From: Streptomyces melanogenes
Lineage (GTDB): Bacteria > Actinomycetota > Actinomycetes > Streptomycetales > Streptomycetaceae
Assembly: GCF_014649795.1 (NCBI RefSeq)
Contig: NZ_BMTS01000029.1
Span: 1-64,000, forward strand
Length of the DNA stretch: 64,000 nucleotides
Direction of reading: 5' to 3'
Under the pieces are notes generated by a model. It saw only the letters and a list, made by a program, of their open reading frames with translations. It was not told the DNA's origin and ran no database searches. Every line of letters starts with the position of its first letter. Position 1 is the first letter of the stretch. A program made the position numbers and the translations under genes. This document shows positions 6,956 to 15,662 of the stretch, piece after piece.

Positions 6956-7633
6956 ATGGTTGGCATCCGGAACCGCCTCAGCCGCTTGCACCGATGGCAG
7001 ACACTGGTAGCCGCGGTCGTGGCGCTGCTCGGCGCCGTCATCGTGGCTTTGATCGGCAATGCGAGCGACCATACTTCGGCCAATGCCGGACGGAGCACGG
7101 CGCCCCCGCCGGTTGAGGGTCCGCCGAGCAACTCAACGGACTCTGTTCATCAGCTGTCCCTGAGTTTCACGTCGTGGACCGAAACGACGGTCCACCCGCC
7201 CGCCAAAGAGTTCGACTTTGTCGGACAGGTCACCGGGCTGCCGATGCGCTGGGACGTCTACGTGGTGGCCAAGATCGCCAGCCCTGCTCAAGCTGCCCAG
7301 CAGCGTGGAGGGTCAGCTTCTCGTTCGCCAGGATCGTGGATGGTCTCCCCCAAGGCGACGCGGGCACAGGACGGCCGGTGGCATGTTCGCTGGCGCATCG
7401 ACAACCCTCCCTCCAAGGTGACATGGGTCGCAGTCGTCTTCGACGACACGCCCGCCCCCGGCACCGACTCCGGCAACGCCCCCATCGAGTCTGCTCCGCC
7501 AACGGACACATCAAGGCCGACCCCGTCATCTCCCGCATCGAGGCCAACCACGCCGCTCGACAACTTGCGCCACTGGGGTCCGACCGCTCTAGGAGTCAGG
7601 GCTACCGCCAGCCCTCAGAACTCACACAGTTGA
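6956..7633 (+). CDS. Membrane-anchored protein of unknown function
   Basis: The protein has 225 residues. One transmembrane helix (about 18-36: LVAAVVALLGAVIVALIG) follows a basic N-terminus, then a Ser/Thr/Pro linker and an extracytoplasmic region of about 110 residues with beta-type segments (FDFVGQVTGLPMRWDVYVV and WHVRWRIDNPPSKVTWVAVVF). The C-terminus is Pro/Ser/Thr-rich. The ATG at 6956 has GGGGG 5 nt upstream. Codon bias is weaker than in the neighbours and the segment around residues 110-125 looks irregular, so the gene may be recently acquired or decaying. No family is recognised. Confidence 0.5.
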   Translation: MVGIRNRLSRLHRWQTLVAAVVALLGAVIVALIGNASDHTSANAGRSTAPPPVEGPPSNSTDSVHQLSLSFTSWTETTVHPPAKEFDFVGQVTGLPMRWDVYVVAKIASPAQAAQQRGGSASRSPGSWMVSPKATRAQDGRWHVRWRIDNPPSKVTWVAVVFDDTPAPGTDSGNAPIESAPPTDTSRPTPSSPASRPTTPLDNLRHWGPTALGVRATASPQNSHS

Positions 7634-7909
7634 CCAAGCCAGGAAGGCTCGTTCGTCGCGGGCATGCGTCCGCTGTCGGCGGCCTGTGCTGGTCGGGAAG
7701 CGCCGAATGGGCCGCCACGGTCGACCAGCTGCCCTCGCGCGCAGCCGCCGAAATCGCCGTTCCCGGTGTACAAGCACGCTACGAGGAACGCGACGGCACC
7801 CGGACCGCCTACCTCGCCCACACGGCGCTCGCGCCAGGATCTCGCCCGACGGCGTGATCCTCTCGTGAGGCAAGTGGGAGGCCACCCTTGGCGACCGAGA
7901 GGGCAGCCC
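7634..7909 (+). other. Stretch without a convincing gene, possible gene remnant
   Basis: An open frame here encodes protein-like sequence (SAEWAATVDQLPSRAAAEI and then RYEERDGTRTAYLAH), but it has no start of its own and overlaps the end of the preceding gene in another frame. It may be the remnant of a deleted gene. I see no promoter or hairpin of note. Confidence 0.3.
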
Positions 7910-8131
7910 ATGACCTCGCAGCGCCCCGACCTCGCCGACGAGTTGCTGCGCCGCAGCGCGGCCGATCAGCATGCCCGTGGTGTCCGCGCGCACGGCAACG
8001 TCGCCCCGGATCTCGAAGCCATGCGCACAGTTGACGCGGAGAACACCCCCGCGCTCAAGCGCGCGGTCCGCGCCCCGGCCGGTCGGGGCAACCGGATCGA
8101 TCCGTTCCCGCCAACCCCCACCCCCCGGTAG
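7910..8131 (+). pseudogene. Truncated DUF6624-like protein fragment
   Basis: This encodes 73 residues. RPDLADELLRRSAADQHA followed by MRTVDAENTPALKRAV resembles the N-terminal signature of DUF6624 proteins (LxxELLxRxxxDQxxR, then RxVDxxNTxxLKxIV). The family is usually 150-200 residues, with an Ala/Trp-rich second half (WLLAQHAD-type repeats). Here the similarity stops after about 50 residues and the frame ends in a Pro-rich tail, 9 bp before the next gene. It is probably a 3'-deleted remnant. The family assignment is from memory of the consensus and is moderate. Confidence 0.45.
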
Positions 8132-8140
8132 CGTCGTGGC

Positions 8141-8665
8141 ATGAGCGCACACCGGGCGGTCGCGGAGGAGCCCTGGCAGGGCTGGGGTGCCAGTGGGGCG
8201 GCGTGGGCCGCTTACGGGGAGCATCTGGGGCGGGTGGCCGAGCTCGTTCCCGCGTTGGTGTACCGGTATGTCATGGACCGCCTTTCCCTGGCGGCGGCCC
8301 ATGTGGGCGGGGCGACGGAGGTGTTGCGGAGCGAGGCGTTCGGGGTGGCGCTGGAGTGCCGGGACGATCTGCTGGAGAGCGGGGTCGTTCTGGATGTTCT
8401 TGCCTTGTGCCAGGTGCCTGGTGGGTATTTGCCTCGGCCGTACCGGGAAGTGGCCGGGGGGCCGCCCGCCGGGGACGAGCTTCGTACCGACTCCTCGGAC
8501 CTCGCGGACGAGTTGGTGCGGTACGACCTGCGGCACGGCACCAGTGTCACCGGCGCGCTGCCGTCAGCGCTCGGGGACGGGTGTCAGGACTGCGAACGCG
8601 ACGCCGTACGGGCCTACTTGCGCCGGGAGTGGTTCGCCGCCGAGCGGGGCCGGTCGGCCGGCTGA
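8141..8665 (+). CDS. Conserved-looking hypothetical protein
   Basis: The protein has 174 residues. The sequence is mostly helical: WQGWGASGAAWAAYGEHL, VPALVYRYVMDRLSL, then a conserved-looking GGYLPRPYREVAG. There is one Cys pair near the end (CQDCERDAV). It has no signal peptide or membrane helix, so it is cytoplasmic. Third-position GC is strong, which supports a real gene. The ATG at 8141 lacks a strong ribosome site. No family recognised. The next gene, 121 bp on, is a secreted protease and probably a separate unit. Confidence 0.6.
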   Translation: MSAHRAVAEEPWQGWGASGAAWAAYGEHLGRVAELVPALVYRYVMDRLSLAAAHVGGATEVLRSEAFGVALECRDDLLESGVVLDVLALCQVPGGYLPRPYREVAGGPPAGDELRTDSSDLADELVRYDLRHGTSVTGALPSALGDGCQDCERDAVRAYLRREWFAAERGRSAG

Positions 8666-8786
8666 GGATCCGCCGTGGGGCGGACGCCTGCGACGATCGG
8701 CCGGTATTGGCTGGTTCCGTAGCTGACGAGCGGTTCCCCTCTCCGCTCGTCTCCCACTCAGTCGCGGGCGGAGTCGGTCAGTCGGT

Positions 8787-10118
8787 ATGAAGCATCGCAG
8801 GAAGATCAATCGCTCGCTGGTGGGACTCTTCGCGGCGTTGGGCGTCGGCGGGGGTACGGCGGCGGCCTTGAGCGCGGCCTACGCGGACGCACCGCTGATC
8901 ATCGGCGGGCAGCCCGCTGCGGAAACGTACTCCTTCATGGGGTCGTTGCAGGTCAACGGGCAGCACAGCTGCGGTGCCACGCTCGTTGGCCCGCACGTCA
9001 TGGTGACGGCGAAGCACTGTGTGGTGGGGCCGCCCCCCGGTTCCATGACGGTACGTATCGGGTCCAACGACCGCGCCGCCGGTGGCACCCTCGCCCAGGT
9101 CGCCAGGACGGTGCCCTACGGCGGCTCGAAGGACCTGCGCGGCAGTGACATCGCGCTGCTGATCCTGGCCCGCGACGTACCGAACACGCCCGTCGCCATC
9201 GCTCCGGCCGCGCCGAAGGCGGACGCGGAGCTGCGGCTGATCGGGTGGGGTCAGGACAAGTGCCCCGTCAAGGGCTGCCAGCCGGAGCCGCCGCGTCGGC
9301 TGAAGATGCTGAACACCGCGGTCAAGTCCGCTGGTTCGTGCGGCAGCACCTTCGTGGCGGGCAAGGAGCTGTGCGTCGGCGGGACAGCGAGCGACACCGC
9401 CTGCTTCGGTGACTCGGGCGGTCCCGCGCTCGTCAAGAATGCCGACAAGTGGCAGTTGGTGGGGGCTACGAGCAGGGGTACGGGGGACAAGCCGGAGGAC
9501 GAAACACGCTGCGACACCGGCAACGCGATCTACGCGGACGTCACTGTCTTCCGGGACTGGGTGCGGCAGAACTCCCGGGGTGGGCCGGGAGGTGCGCCCG
9601 GAGGGGGTGGGCCCGGAGGTGGACCCGGCCTTCCGGGCGGGATGCCCGGTGGGGCGCCGGGCGGTGGTGGTATGCCGGGGTTCCCCGGGCATGGGCCTGG
9701 CGGAATGCCTGGCGGAATGCCCGGTGGGATGCCTGGTGGTGCGGGCGGCGGAGGTATGCCGGGCGGTGGCGGTGGCGGTGGCGGTGGCGGTGGCGGTGTG
9801 CCGGGGCCTCCTGGCATGCCCAGCGGTCCTGGGGGCATGCCAGGTATGCCCGGCATGCCGAGCGGTCCTGGAGGGTGGCCGGGTGCGCCGGAGCCTCCCT
9901 GGATGCCGGGTCCGCCGGGTATGCCCGGTATCCCGGATGGCCCCATCGGGCCGGGCGGTCCCATCGGCCCTATCGGTCCCATCGGACCGGGCATGCCCGG
10001 CCTTCCCGGGATGCCGGGCGGCCCCGAAGACCTTCCCGGGATGCCCGGCGGCCCCGAAGGCCCTCCGGGGATGCCAGGCGGTCCCGGGGTCATGCCGGAG
10101 ATGCCGCCCTTCATCTGA
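8787..10118 (+). CDS. Secreted trypsin-like serine protease (S1) with collagen-like Gly/Pro/Met tail
   Basis: The protein has 443 residues. A signal peptide (basic MKHRRKINRS, then hydrophobic, cleavage near YADA, residue 34) precedes the protease domain, which begins at the IIGG activation site. The catalytic triad is clear: H77 (TAKHC), D121 (SDIALL) and S213 (GDSGGP). Cys pairs are those expected of a bacterial trypsin. From about residue 268 the protein becomes some 170 residues of GMPGG, GPGG and GPPG repeats resembling a collagen-like Gly-X-Y region, unusual for this protease class. The tail may form a triple helix, span the cell wall or attach the enzyme to a surface (inference). The gene stands alone between a hypothetical gene and a two-component pair; the ATG is at the signal peptide. 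Confidence 0.88.
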   Translation: MKHRRKINRSLVGLFAALGVGGGTAAALSAAYADAPLIIGGQPAAETYSFMGSLQVNGQHSCGATLVGPHVMVTAKHCVVGPPPGSMTVRIGSNDRAAGGTLAQVARTVPYGGSKDLRGSDIALLILARDVPNTPVAIAPAAPKADAELRLIGWGQDKCPVKGCQPEPPRRLKMLNTAVKSAGSCGSTFVAGKELCVGGTASDTACFGDSGGPALVKNADKWQLVGATSRGTGDKPEDETRCDTGNAIYADVTVFRDWVRQNSRGGPGGAPGGGGPGGGPGLPGGMPGGAPGGGGMPGFPGHGPGGMPGGMPGGMPGGAGGGGMPGGGGGGGGGGGGVPGPPGMPSGPGGMPGMPGMPSGPGGWPGAPEPPWMPGPPGMPGIPDGPIGPGGPIGPIGPIGPGMPGLPGMPGGPEDLPGMPGGPEGPPGMPGGPGVMPEMPPFI

Positions 10119-10337
10119 CGACCCCTCACCTCTCCCACCCCCCCATCCTCCCCTGATGAACCGGACGGCCGCCCCGCAGAGATCTGTCAGTAACGGACAA
10201 ATCCCCGCTTTACGGTTCCACTGTTCACTACGCTCCCCTTCGTGGCAGATCTCGTGGAGGCCGGGAAACGTGGGCGCATCTCCGGGGCGCCCACGCCACG
10301 GCTGCCTCAACCCCCGTTTACGCGGGGCGTGTAAAGG

Positions 10338-11642
10338 GTGCCCGGCCTGGAGCCGACGGCGACGACGGATCCGGGATCGGGATCGGGATCGGATCCGGGA
10401 CTGGGGCCGGGAAGGGCCCCGCGCTCCAAATTCCGCGGCTTCGCCCAGGACGTGGCCCTCGCCGCCGCCACCACCGCCTACTCCTTGCTCGCCCCCCTCG
10501 CCCTCGCCCTGACCCCCGCGCCCCCGGCCGGCCCCGGCGCGCCGGTCCCCCACACCTCCCCCCTGGCCGTCGCGGTCTCCGTGGCCGCCTCCGTCTCGCT
10601 GCTCCTGCGGCGGCGCCTGCCCCTCATACCCGCCGTACTGGCGACCGCCGCCCTGCTGCTGCACGGGGCGGGCGGCCTCTATCCGATCGCGCTGTACACC
10701 CTCGTCGTCCAAGGGCGCTACCGCTGGGCCGGGTTCACCGGCCTCGCCGGTGCCGCGATACCCATCGTGGGCACGGCGGTCGTCCCGCCACCCCCGCCCG
10801 GGCTGCCCGCGCCCCCGCTCCCCGTACTGATCGACACCTACGTCCTGGATTACCTCGTCCCCGCGGTCGCCGCCCCCGTACTGATCGCGGCATCGGTCCG
10901 TACGTACCGCATGTACCTGGACGTCGCCCGCGACCGCGCCCGCCGCCTGGAGCGGGAGCAGGAACTGTCGGCGCTCAACGCCCGCCTGGAGGAGCGCACC
11001 CGTATCGCCCGTGACCTCCACGACGTGGTCGCGCACTACGTCGGGTTGTCGGTCATCCAGGCCGGGGCCCTGGAGATCCGCGCCACGGACGCCCCCGTCG
11101 CCGACACCGCCCGGCTTATCGGCGACCTCGGGCGTCGGGCCATGTCCGAACTCCGGGATCTGCTCGACGTGTTGCGCACCGATTCCGACCCCACGGCGCG
11201 GGAGCCGGTGCCGGACGCGGAGGTCACCGCCGTCTGGCAGCGCGAAGTGGCGGACCTGGTGCTCCGTACCCAGCAGGCCGGCGCGGCCGTGTCGTGGGAG
11301 ATGAGCGGCGAGCTCACGCAGGCGGGCGCGGCCGCCAACGACATCGCCTACCGCGTCGTCCAGGAGGGACTCTCCAACTCCCTGCGGCACGCACCCGGTG
11401 CCCCGGTCCACTTCACCGTCGCCGCGAGCTCGCGCGACCTGCACGTACGCGTACGCAACGAGGCGGCCACGGACGCGAGTCCGCCGGGTGGACGCCCGCC
11501 GAGCGGCGGCTACGGCCTGGTCGGCATGCGCGAGCGCGTCACGGCGATGGGCGGCTCGCTGGTGAGCACCCCGACTTCCGACGCGGGCTTCCTCCTGGAG
11601 GCGACCATCCCCACTGGCCCCACCCGAGGGAACAGCCCATGA
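10338..11642 (+). CDS. NarL-type sensor histidine kinase
   Basis: The protein has 434 residues. A Gly/Ser/Pro-rich N-terminus is followed by about five membrane helices (35-190) with almost no extracellular loops, suggesting an intramembrane or intracellular signal. A coiled coil (RLEREQELSALNARLEERT) leads to the HisKA_3 dimerisation segment RIARDLHDVVAHYVG with phospho-acceptor H228. The HATPase domain has its N-box at EGLSNSLRHAPG and a glycine box at GGYGLVGMRERV. Such kinases phosphorylate LuxR-type regulators, and the partner starts in a 4-nt ATGA overlap. The GTG at 10338 follows an AAAGG. A 219-bp gap upstream probably holds the promoter. The signal is unknown. Confidence 0.9.
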   Translation: MPGLEPTATTDPGSGSGSDPGLGPGRAPRSKFRGFAQDVALAAATTAYSLLAPLALALTPAPPAGPGAPVPHTSPLAVAVSVAASVSLLLRRRLPLIPAVLATAALLLHGAGGLYPIALYTLVVQGRYRWAGFTGLAGAAIPIVGTAVVPPPPPGLPAPPLPVLIDTYVLDYLVPAVAAPVLIAASVRTYRMYLDVARDRARRLEREQELSALNARLEERTRIARDLHDVVAHYVGLSVIQAGALEIRATDAPVADTARLIGDLGRRAMSELRDLLDVLRTDSDPTAREPVPDAEVTAVWQREVADLVLRTQQAGAAVSWEMSGELTQAGAAANDIAYRVVQEGLSNSLRHAPGAPVHFTVAASSRDLHVRVRNEAATDASPPGGRPPSGGYGLVGMRERVTAMGGSLVSTPTSDAGFLLEATIPTGPTRGNSP

Positions 11643-12295
11643 TCCGCGTCCTGCTCGTCGACGACGAGACCCTCGTACGGCAGGGCATCCGGCTGATCCT
11701 GGAGGCCTCCGGCGACATCGTCGTCGTCGCCGAGGGCAGCGACGGCTCGCAGGTCGTGGACGCCGTCCGCACGCACCGGCCCGACATCGTCCTCGTCGAC
11801 ATCAACATGCCCCGCGTAGACGGGCTCGCCGCCACCCGTGAGCTGCTCGGCGGGGGAGCGTTCCGCCCGCGCGTCATCGTCCTCACCGCGCACGCGCTCG
11901 ACGAGCACCTCTACGCGGCGCTCGACGCCGGGGCGGACGGGTTCATCGTCAAGGACATCTCGCCCCACGACCTGATCGCCGCCGTCCGTACCGTGCAGTC
12001 GGGCGACGCCCTCATCTCGCCGTCGATGACCCGCCGCCTCATCGACCGGTACGCGTGCTCCACCGCGGTACGCGCCAACCGCGCCCAGGAACAGCTGGAC
12101 CGGCTCTCCGGCCGGCAGCGCCGCACCCTCGCGCTGCTCGCCCGCGGTCTGTCGAACGCGCAGATCGGCGTCGAGCTCGGCATCACCGAGTCCCGCGTCA
12201 AGGCCCAGGTCAGCGAACTCCTGGGCGCCCTCGGTGTGGCGAACAGGGTGCAGGCGGCCACGCTCGCCTGCACCGCCGGGCTGCTCGACTCATGA
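11639..12295 (+). CDS. NarL/FixJ-family response regulator
   Basis: The protein has 218 residues. The receiver domain (1-120) has the acidic pair in LLVDDE, phospho-acceptor D54 (VLVDINMPRVDG), Thr in VLTAH and Lys in FIVKD. The C-terminal LuxR helix-turn-helix (about 155-212) has LSNAQIGVELGITESRVKAQVSELLGALGV. The start ATG overlaps the kinase stop (ATGA), so the pair is translationally coupled. Targets are unknown; the adjacent collagen-tailed protease and the redox operon downstream are candidates by position only. Confidence 0.92.
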   Translation: MIRVLLVDDETLVRQGIRLILEASGDIVVVAEGSDGSQVVDAVRTHRPDIVLVDINMPRVDGLAATRELLGGGAFRPRVIVLTAHALDEHLYAALDAGADGFIVKDISPHDLIAAVRTVQSGDALISPSMTRRLIDRYACSTAVRANRAQEQLDRLSGRQRRTLALLARGLSNAQIGVELGITESRVKAQVSELLGALGVANRVQAATLACTAGLLDS

Positions 12296-12491
12296 GCCCT
12301 GCCCGTGCGCCGAGAACCCCCTTGGCAATCCAAAGACAACCGGACGCATTCTTTGTCCAATTCGAACGGACCGCTGGTCTCCGCATGTCCATGCTTTATT
12401 GTCATCCTTGTCCTGAGCGTGTCGCTGATTTACGGGACCGTGCTACCTGCAGGTGTGTCGAGTGCGAATCGCCACAGATTAGGAGAGCGGC

Positions 12492-13877
12492 ATGCGGCGT
12501 GGTCGTCGATATCGATATCGAAATCGGTCTCAGCGTGGGAAGTGGATTCCCCTTCTCGCCGTGGCGGGGCTCGTGGGGTCGGGGGCCATGGTCGCCGTAT
12601 CGAACTACGAGGACGGTTCGTCCGGCCTGGTGGCGCTCGCCAGCACCCTTCAGTGCCCTGACCTCACCGACAGCCTCAGCCAGGTGTCGGGCGCGGACCA
12701 GCGCGTGGTCGACGAGAGTGTCGCCCTCCTGGACGTGCAGGTCGGCAGCGCCTACGACCGCCTCCAGAAGACTCCGGTCGCCAAGCGCGACGCCCTGGTG
12801 AACGACCTCTACGCCCAGCGCATGCCGGTGCTCACGCGGATCTCCGACGCCTTGGCCCGGTCTTCCTCGCCTCCCATGGACCCGAAGCAGATGGCGTCCT
12901 GCAAGGTCGTCACGGCATCGAGCGAGGCCGACAGCATCGTTTCCCTGCGGGGGCGCGGCGGCGGTAAAGGGAAGAACGCCAAGGGGGGCCGGGGTCTCTC
13001 TCGCCAGGATTTCGCGGACATTACCCAGGTCCGCCCCGATGGCGGGAGCAAGGGGGATAAGCAAAAGGCATCCGGCGGCGGACAATTCACATCCGAGTGC
13101 GGTCGTAATGAAAACGGTCATTCGAATCCCGACAACGTCATCGTGGCGCCCGGTGTGAGCAATGGCGCGCACCACATGCACGACTATGTGGGCAACCTGG
13201 AAACCGGCGCGTTCTCCTCGGACAACAAACTCGCCGGAGCGGGCACGACCTGCCGCAACGGTGACAAATCGGCGTACTACTGGCCGGTCCTGCGTGTGCT
13301 GGACGGCTCGCGCGAGCGCGACGCGAAGGCGCCGGGAGGCGGGCAGGACAAGAACGTCGGCAAGATCCTCCAGCCCGCCGACGTGAAGCTCGTCATGGAG
13401 GGGAACCCCGCCGACAACGTGACGGAGATGCCGCCCTTGATGCGGGTCATCACGGGCGACGCCAAGGCCTTCACCGACGGCATCAAGAACGCCAACGCCT
13501 CGTGGACCTGTACCGGCTTCGAGGACCGTCGGCTCAAGGACAAGTACCCGATCTGCCCGCAGGGCAGCCGGGTCGAGCGGAACCTCGAATTTCCGAGCTG
13601 CTGGGACGGCAAGAACATCGACAGTGCCAACCACCGTACGCACGTGGTGTTCCCGCAGGACGACGGGTCGTGCCAGAAGCGGTTCAAGGCCGTCCCCAAG
13701 CTCACCATGCGGCTCGCCTACGACGTTCCCCAGAACGCGTTCTTCGCGATCGACAGCTTCCCGGAGCAGGTGCACAAGCCGGTCACCGACCACGGGGACT
13801 TCATCAACGTGATGCCGCAGGACCTGATGCGCAAGGCCGTGAAGTGCATCAACAGCGGCCGCCAGTGCGAGGACTGA
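12492..13877 (+). CDS. Secreted/membrane-anchored DUF1996 protein
   Basis: The protein has 461 residues. A very basic N-terminus (RRGRRYRYRNRSQRGK) precedes one hydrophobic helix (18-36) that is a signal or anchor. A helical region (55-140) and a Gly/Lys-rich linker follow. The second half is DUF1996, with its hallmarks: a His-rich block AHHMHDYVGN near 225, ESW-type aromatic strands, FPSCWDGKNIDSANHRTHVVFP near 365 and a late HGDF. DUF1996 occurs mostly in fungi and actinomycetes as a secreted domain with conserved His and Cys residues, suggesting metal or glycan binding; function is unproven. The ribosome site AGGAG lies 7 nt before the ATG. The gene heads a same-strand run of five genes to 17974. 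Confidence 0.85.
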   Translation: MRRGRRYRYRNRSQRGKWIPLLAVAGLVGSGAMVAVSNYEDGSSGLVALASTLQCPDLTDSLSQVSGADQRVVDESVALLDVQVGSAYDRLQKTPVAKRDALVNDLYAQRMPVLTRISDALARSSSPPMDPKQMASCKVVTASSEADSIVSLRGRGGGKGKNAKGGRGLSRQDFADITQVRPDGGSKGDKQKASGGGQFTSECGRNENGHSNPDNVIVAPGVSNGAHHMHDYVGNLETGAFSSDNKLAGAGTTCRNGDKSAYYWPVLRVLDGSRERDAKAPGGGQDKNVGKILQPADVKLVMEGNPADNVTEMPPLMRVITGDAKAFTDGIKNANASWTCTGFEDRRLKDKYPICPQGSRVERNLEFPSCWDGKNIDSANHRTHVVFPQDDGSCQKRFKAVPKLTMRLAYDVPQNAFFAIDSFPEQVHKPVTDHGDFINVMPQDLMRKAVKCINSGRQCED

Positions 13878-13914
13878 GCGGCGGCAGCCGTGCCGCCGAA
13901 ACGAAAGGGCAGTG

Positions 13915-15006
13915 ATGTTGAGGAAACGCCATCTCCGTGCGGTCGTCACCGGGGCGGTCTCAGCCGTCCTCCTCTTCACGGCGGGGTGCGGCAGCAAGGA
14001 CTCCGACCCGGCGCCGTCCCTGGCCGTTCCCGCCGCTGGGGCCGGGGCCGGGGGAGCCCCGGGCCTGCCCTCCCTCGGAGGCAGCGCACCCCCCGGCGCT
14101 CCTGGCGGTGCTCCCGGTGGCGCCGCGCCCGGTGCCGGCTCGGGCCCCGGCCAACTGGGCATACGCCAGGATGCGGCACTGGGATCCATCGTGACGGACG
14201 GGCAGGGCAACACCCTCTACCGGTTCGACAACGACACGCCCCAGCCCCCCAAGTCGAGCTGCGACGGCGACTGCGCCAAGACATGGCCCCCGGTGCCCGC
14301 CGACGGTGTGTCCGGCGGGACCGGGATCAAGGCCGCCGACCTCGGTTCGGTCCAGCGCACCGACGGCACCCGGCAGGCGACCCTGGGCGGCTGGCCGCTC
14401 TACCGGTACTCGCAGGACGCGCGCCCCGGTGACACCAAGGGCCAGGGGGTCAAGGGCACCTGGTTCGCGTCCACACCCGAGGGCAAGAAGGCCGGTGGCG
14501 GAGGAGGCGGCCAGGGCCAGGGCAAGGACAAGAAGCCGCAGGGCTCCGGCGGCATGGGTGACATGGGAGGCTCGGGAGGCGCGGGCTACGCCGATCAGAA
14601 CCGCCAGCGCGGCGGGTCGTCCGGGGACGGGCGCGGACGCGGCGACAACGGACGCGGCGACAAGGACCTGGTCGTCATCGTCCAGCCGGTCCTCGGACAG
14701 ATCATCGGGGACGCGAACGGGCGGACGCTGTACCGCAACGGCGGCGGCAGGCAGCAGTCGACCTGCCGGGGCGAATGCCTCAGGAACTGGACTCCGGCCC
14801 GCGCCGTGGACCCTTCGCGGGTCAGCGGCATCGACGTCAAACTGATCACCAGTGTGCCGCGCTCCGACGGAACCCTCCAGCTCGTCATCAACGGAGAGCC
14901 CATGTTCACGTTCAACGGTGACCGGCGGTCCGGGGACGCCAACGGACAGGGCCTCCACCGCTGCTGGTCGGCGGTCGGACAGGGCGGCAACGGCCTGCTC
15001 AAATAG
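13915..15006 (+). CDS. Lipoprotein with secreted repeats of unknown function (COG4315-type)
   Basis: The protein has 363 residues. The lipobox LFTAGC places the mature protein on the outer face of the membrane. A Gly/Ala/Pro linker precedes two copies of the repeat: GNTLYRFDNDTPQPPKSSC with GDCAKTWPPV (about 100-125), and GRTLYRNGGGRQQSTC with GECLRNWTPA (about 265-290). Each copy ends in a segment like GWPLYRYSQDARPGDTKGQG, characteristic of the family. Paired Cys and aromatic residues suggest a small beta-rich redox or metal-binding unit. The ATG at 13915 is preferred over the GTG at 13912 because AAAGGG is then 5 nt away. It lies 37 bp after the DUF1996 gene. S. coelicolor homologues are annotated as lipoproteins of unknown function. 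Confidence 0.85.
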   Translation: MLRKRHLRAVVTGAVSAVLLFTAGCGSKDSDPAPSLAVPAAGAGAGGAPGLPSLGGSAPPGAPGGAPGGAAPGAGSGPGQLGIRQDAALGSIVTDGQGNTLYRFDNDTPQPPKSSCDGDCAKTWPPVPADGVSGGTGIKAADLGSVQRTDGTRQATLGGWPLYRYSQDARPGDTKGQGVKGTWFASTPEGKKAGGGGGGQGQGKDKKPQGSGGMGDMGGSGGAGYADQNRQRGGSSGDGRGRGDNGRGDKDLVVIVQPVLGQIIGDANGRTLYRNGGGRQQSTCRGECLRNWTPARAVDPSRVSGIDVKLITSVPRSDGTLQLVINGEPMFTFNGDRRSGDANGQGLHRCWSAVGQGGNGLLK

Positions 15007-15033
15007 CGCACTCGGCGACGGAGGCGGCACACC

Positions 15034-15567
15034 ATGAAGCGTCTGGTCGTCCTGACCGCCTGTCTGGTGGTGGCACTGGGTTCGCTGGGCCTCTCGGTCC
15101 ATGAGGACTTCGTGGGCGAGGAACAGGAGGAGCCTCCGCCGACCGAGAAGATCGCCGCGGCCATCGGCTGCACGCTCGATACGGCGGTGACCGCCGAGGA
15201 ACTGCACGAGGCGGCCTGCGCGGCCAAGGGGACCCAATACCGGGTGATGAGCTTCGCCACCCGCGAGGGCGAACAGGTGTGGCTGGACGAGGCGGAGGCG
15301 TACGGCGGCACCTACCTGGTGGGGCCGCGGTGGGTCATCGTCTGCCAGCCCGAGGGCGCGACCGAGGCACTGAAGGCGAAGCTCGGGGGCGAGTTGCAGA
15401 AGGCGCCCTCCCACGGCGCTGCCCACGCGGACCCCCACGGCACCGGTCAGCCGCATACGGAACCCCACGAGAGCGGGCACCCCACGGCCTCCCACGGGAC
15501 CGCGCCCCACGCCGATCCCAGCGCCGAGCCCCACGAGAGCGCACACGGGCAAACCCCGGCCCACTGA
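15034..15567 (+). CDS. Small exported protein with His-rich C-terminal tail
   Basis: The protein has 177 residues. The N-terminal hydrophobic stretch (MKRLVVLTACLVVALGSLGLSV) is a signal peptide or anchor. A compact domain of about 90 residues has three Cys (IGCTLD, EAACAAKG, VIVCQPEG). The last 50 residues are a low-complexity His/Pro/Ala/Glu tail (PHGTGQPHTEPHESGHP and similar) with about 14 His, typical of loose Zn, Ni, Cu or Co binding. It starts 27 bp after the repeat lipoprotein gene and precedes the cytochrome b-like gene, so it may hand metal to, or sense metal for, that redox system (inference). No family name recognised. Confidence 0.7.
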   Translation: MKRLVVLTACLVVALGSLGLSVHEDFVGEEQEEPPPTEKIAAAIGCTLDTAVTAEELHEAACAAKGTQYRVMSFATREGEQVWLDEAEAYGGTYLVGPRWVIVCQPEGATEALKAKLGGELQKAPSHGAAHADPHGTGQPHTEPHESGHPTASHGTAPHADPSAEPHESAHGQTPAH

Positions 15568-15662
15568 CCGGCCGCCCGCCCAGATCACCTCGACCCACGA
15601 CCGTCTTGTGCGGGCAGCCCCTTGCGGGCACCGCACCCGTATGACCCGAAGGACCAAGCCCT

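Noticed and set aside
9590..10110. Apparent direct-repeat array that might be taken for CRISPR
   Set aside because: The repeats are short, irregular and in frame, encoding the GMPGG/GPGG tail of the protease.
8778..11444. Long antisense open frame (888 codons) opposite the collagen-tailed protease and kinase
   Set aside because: Composition follows the antisense of Gly/Pro repeats; no start context or recognisable domain.
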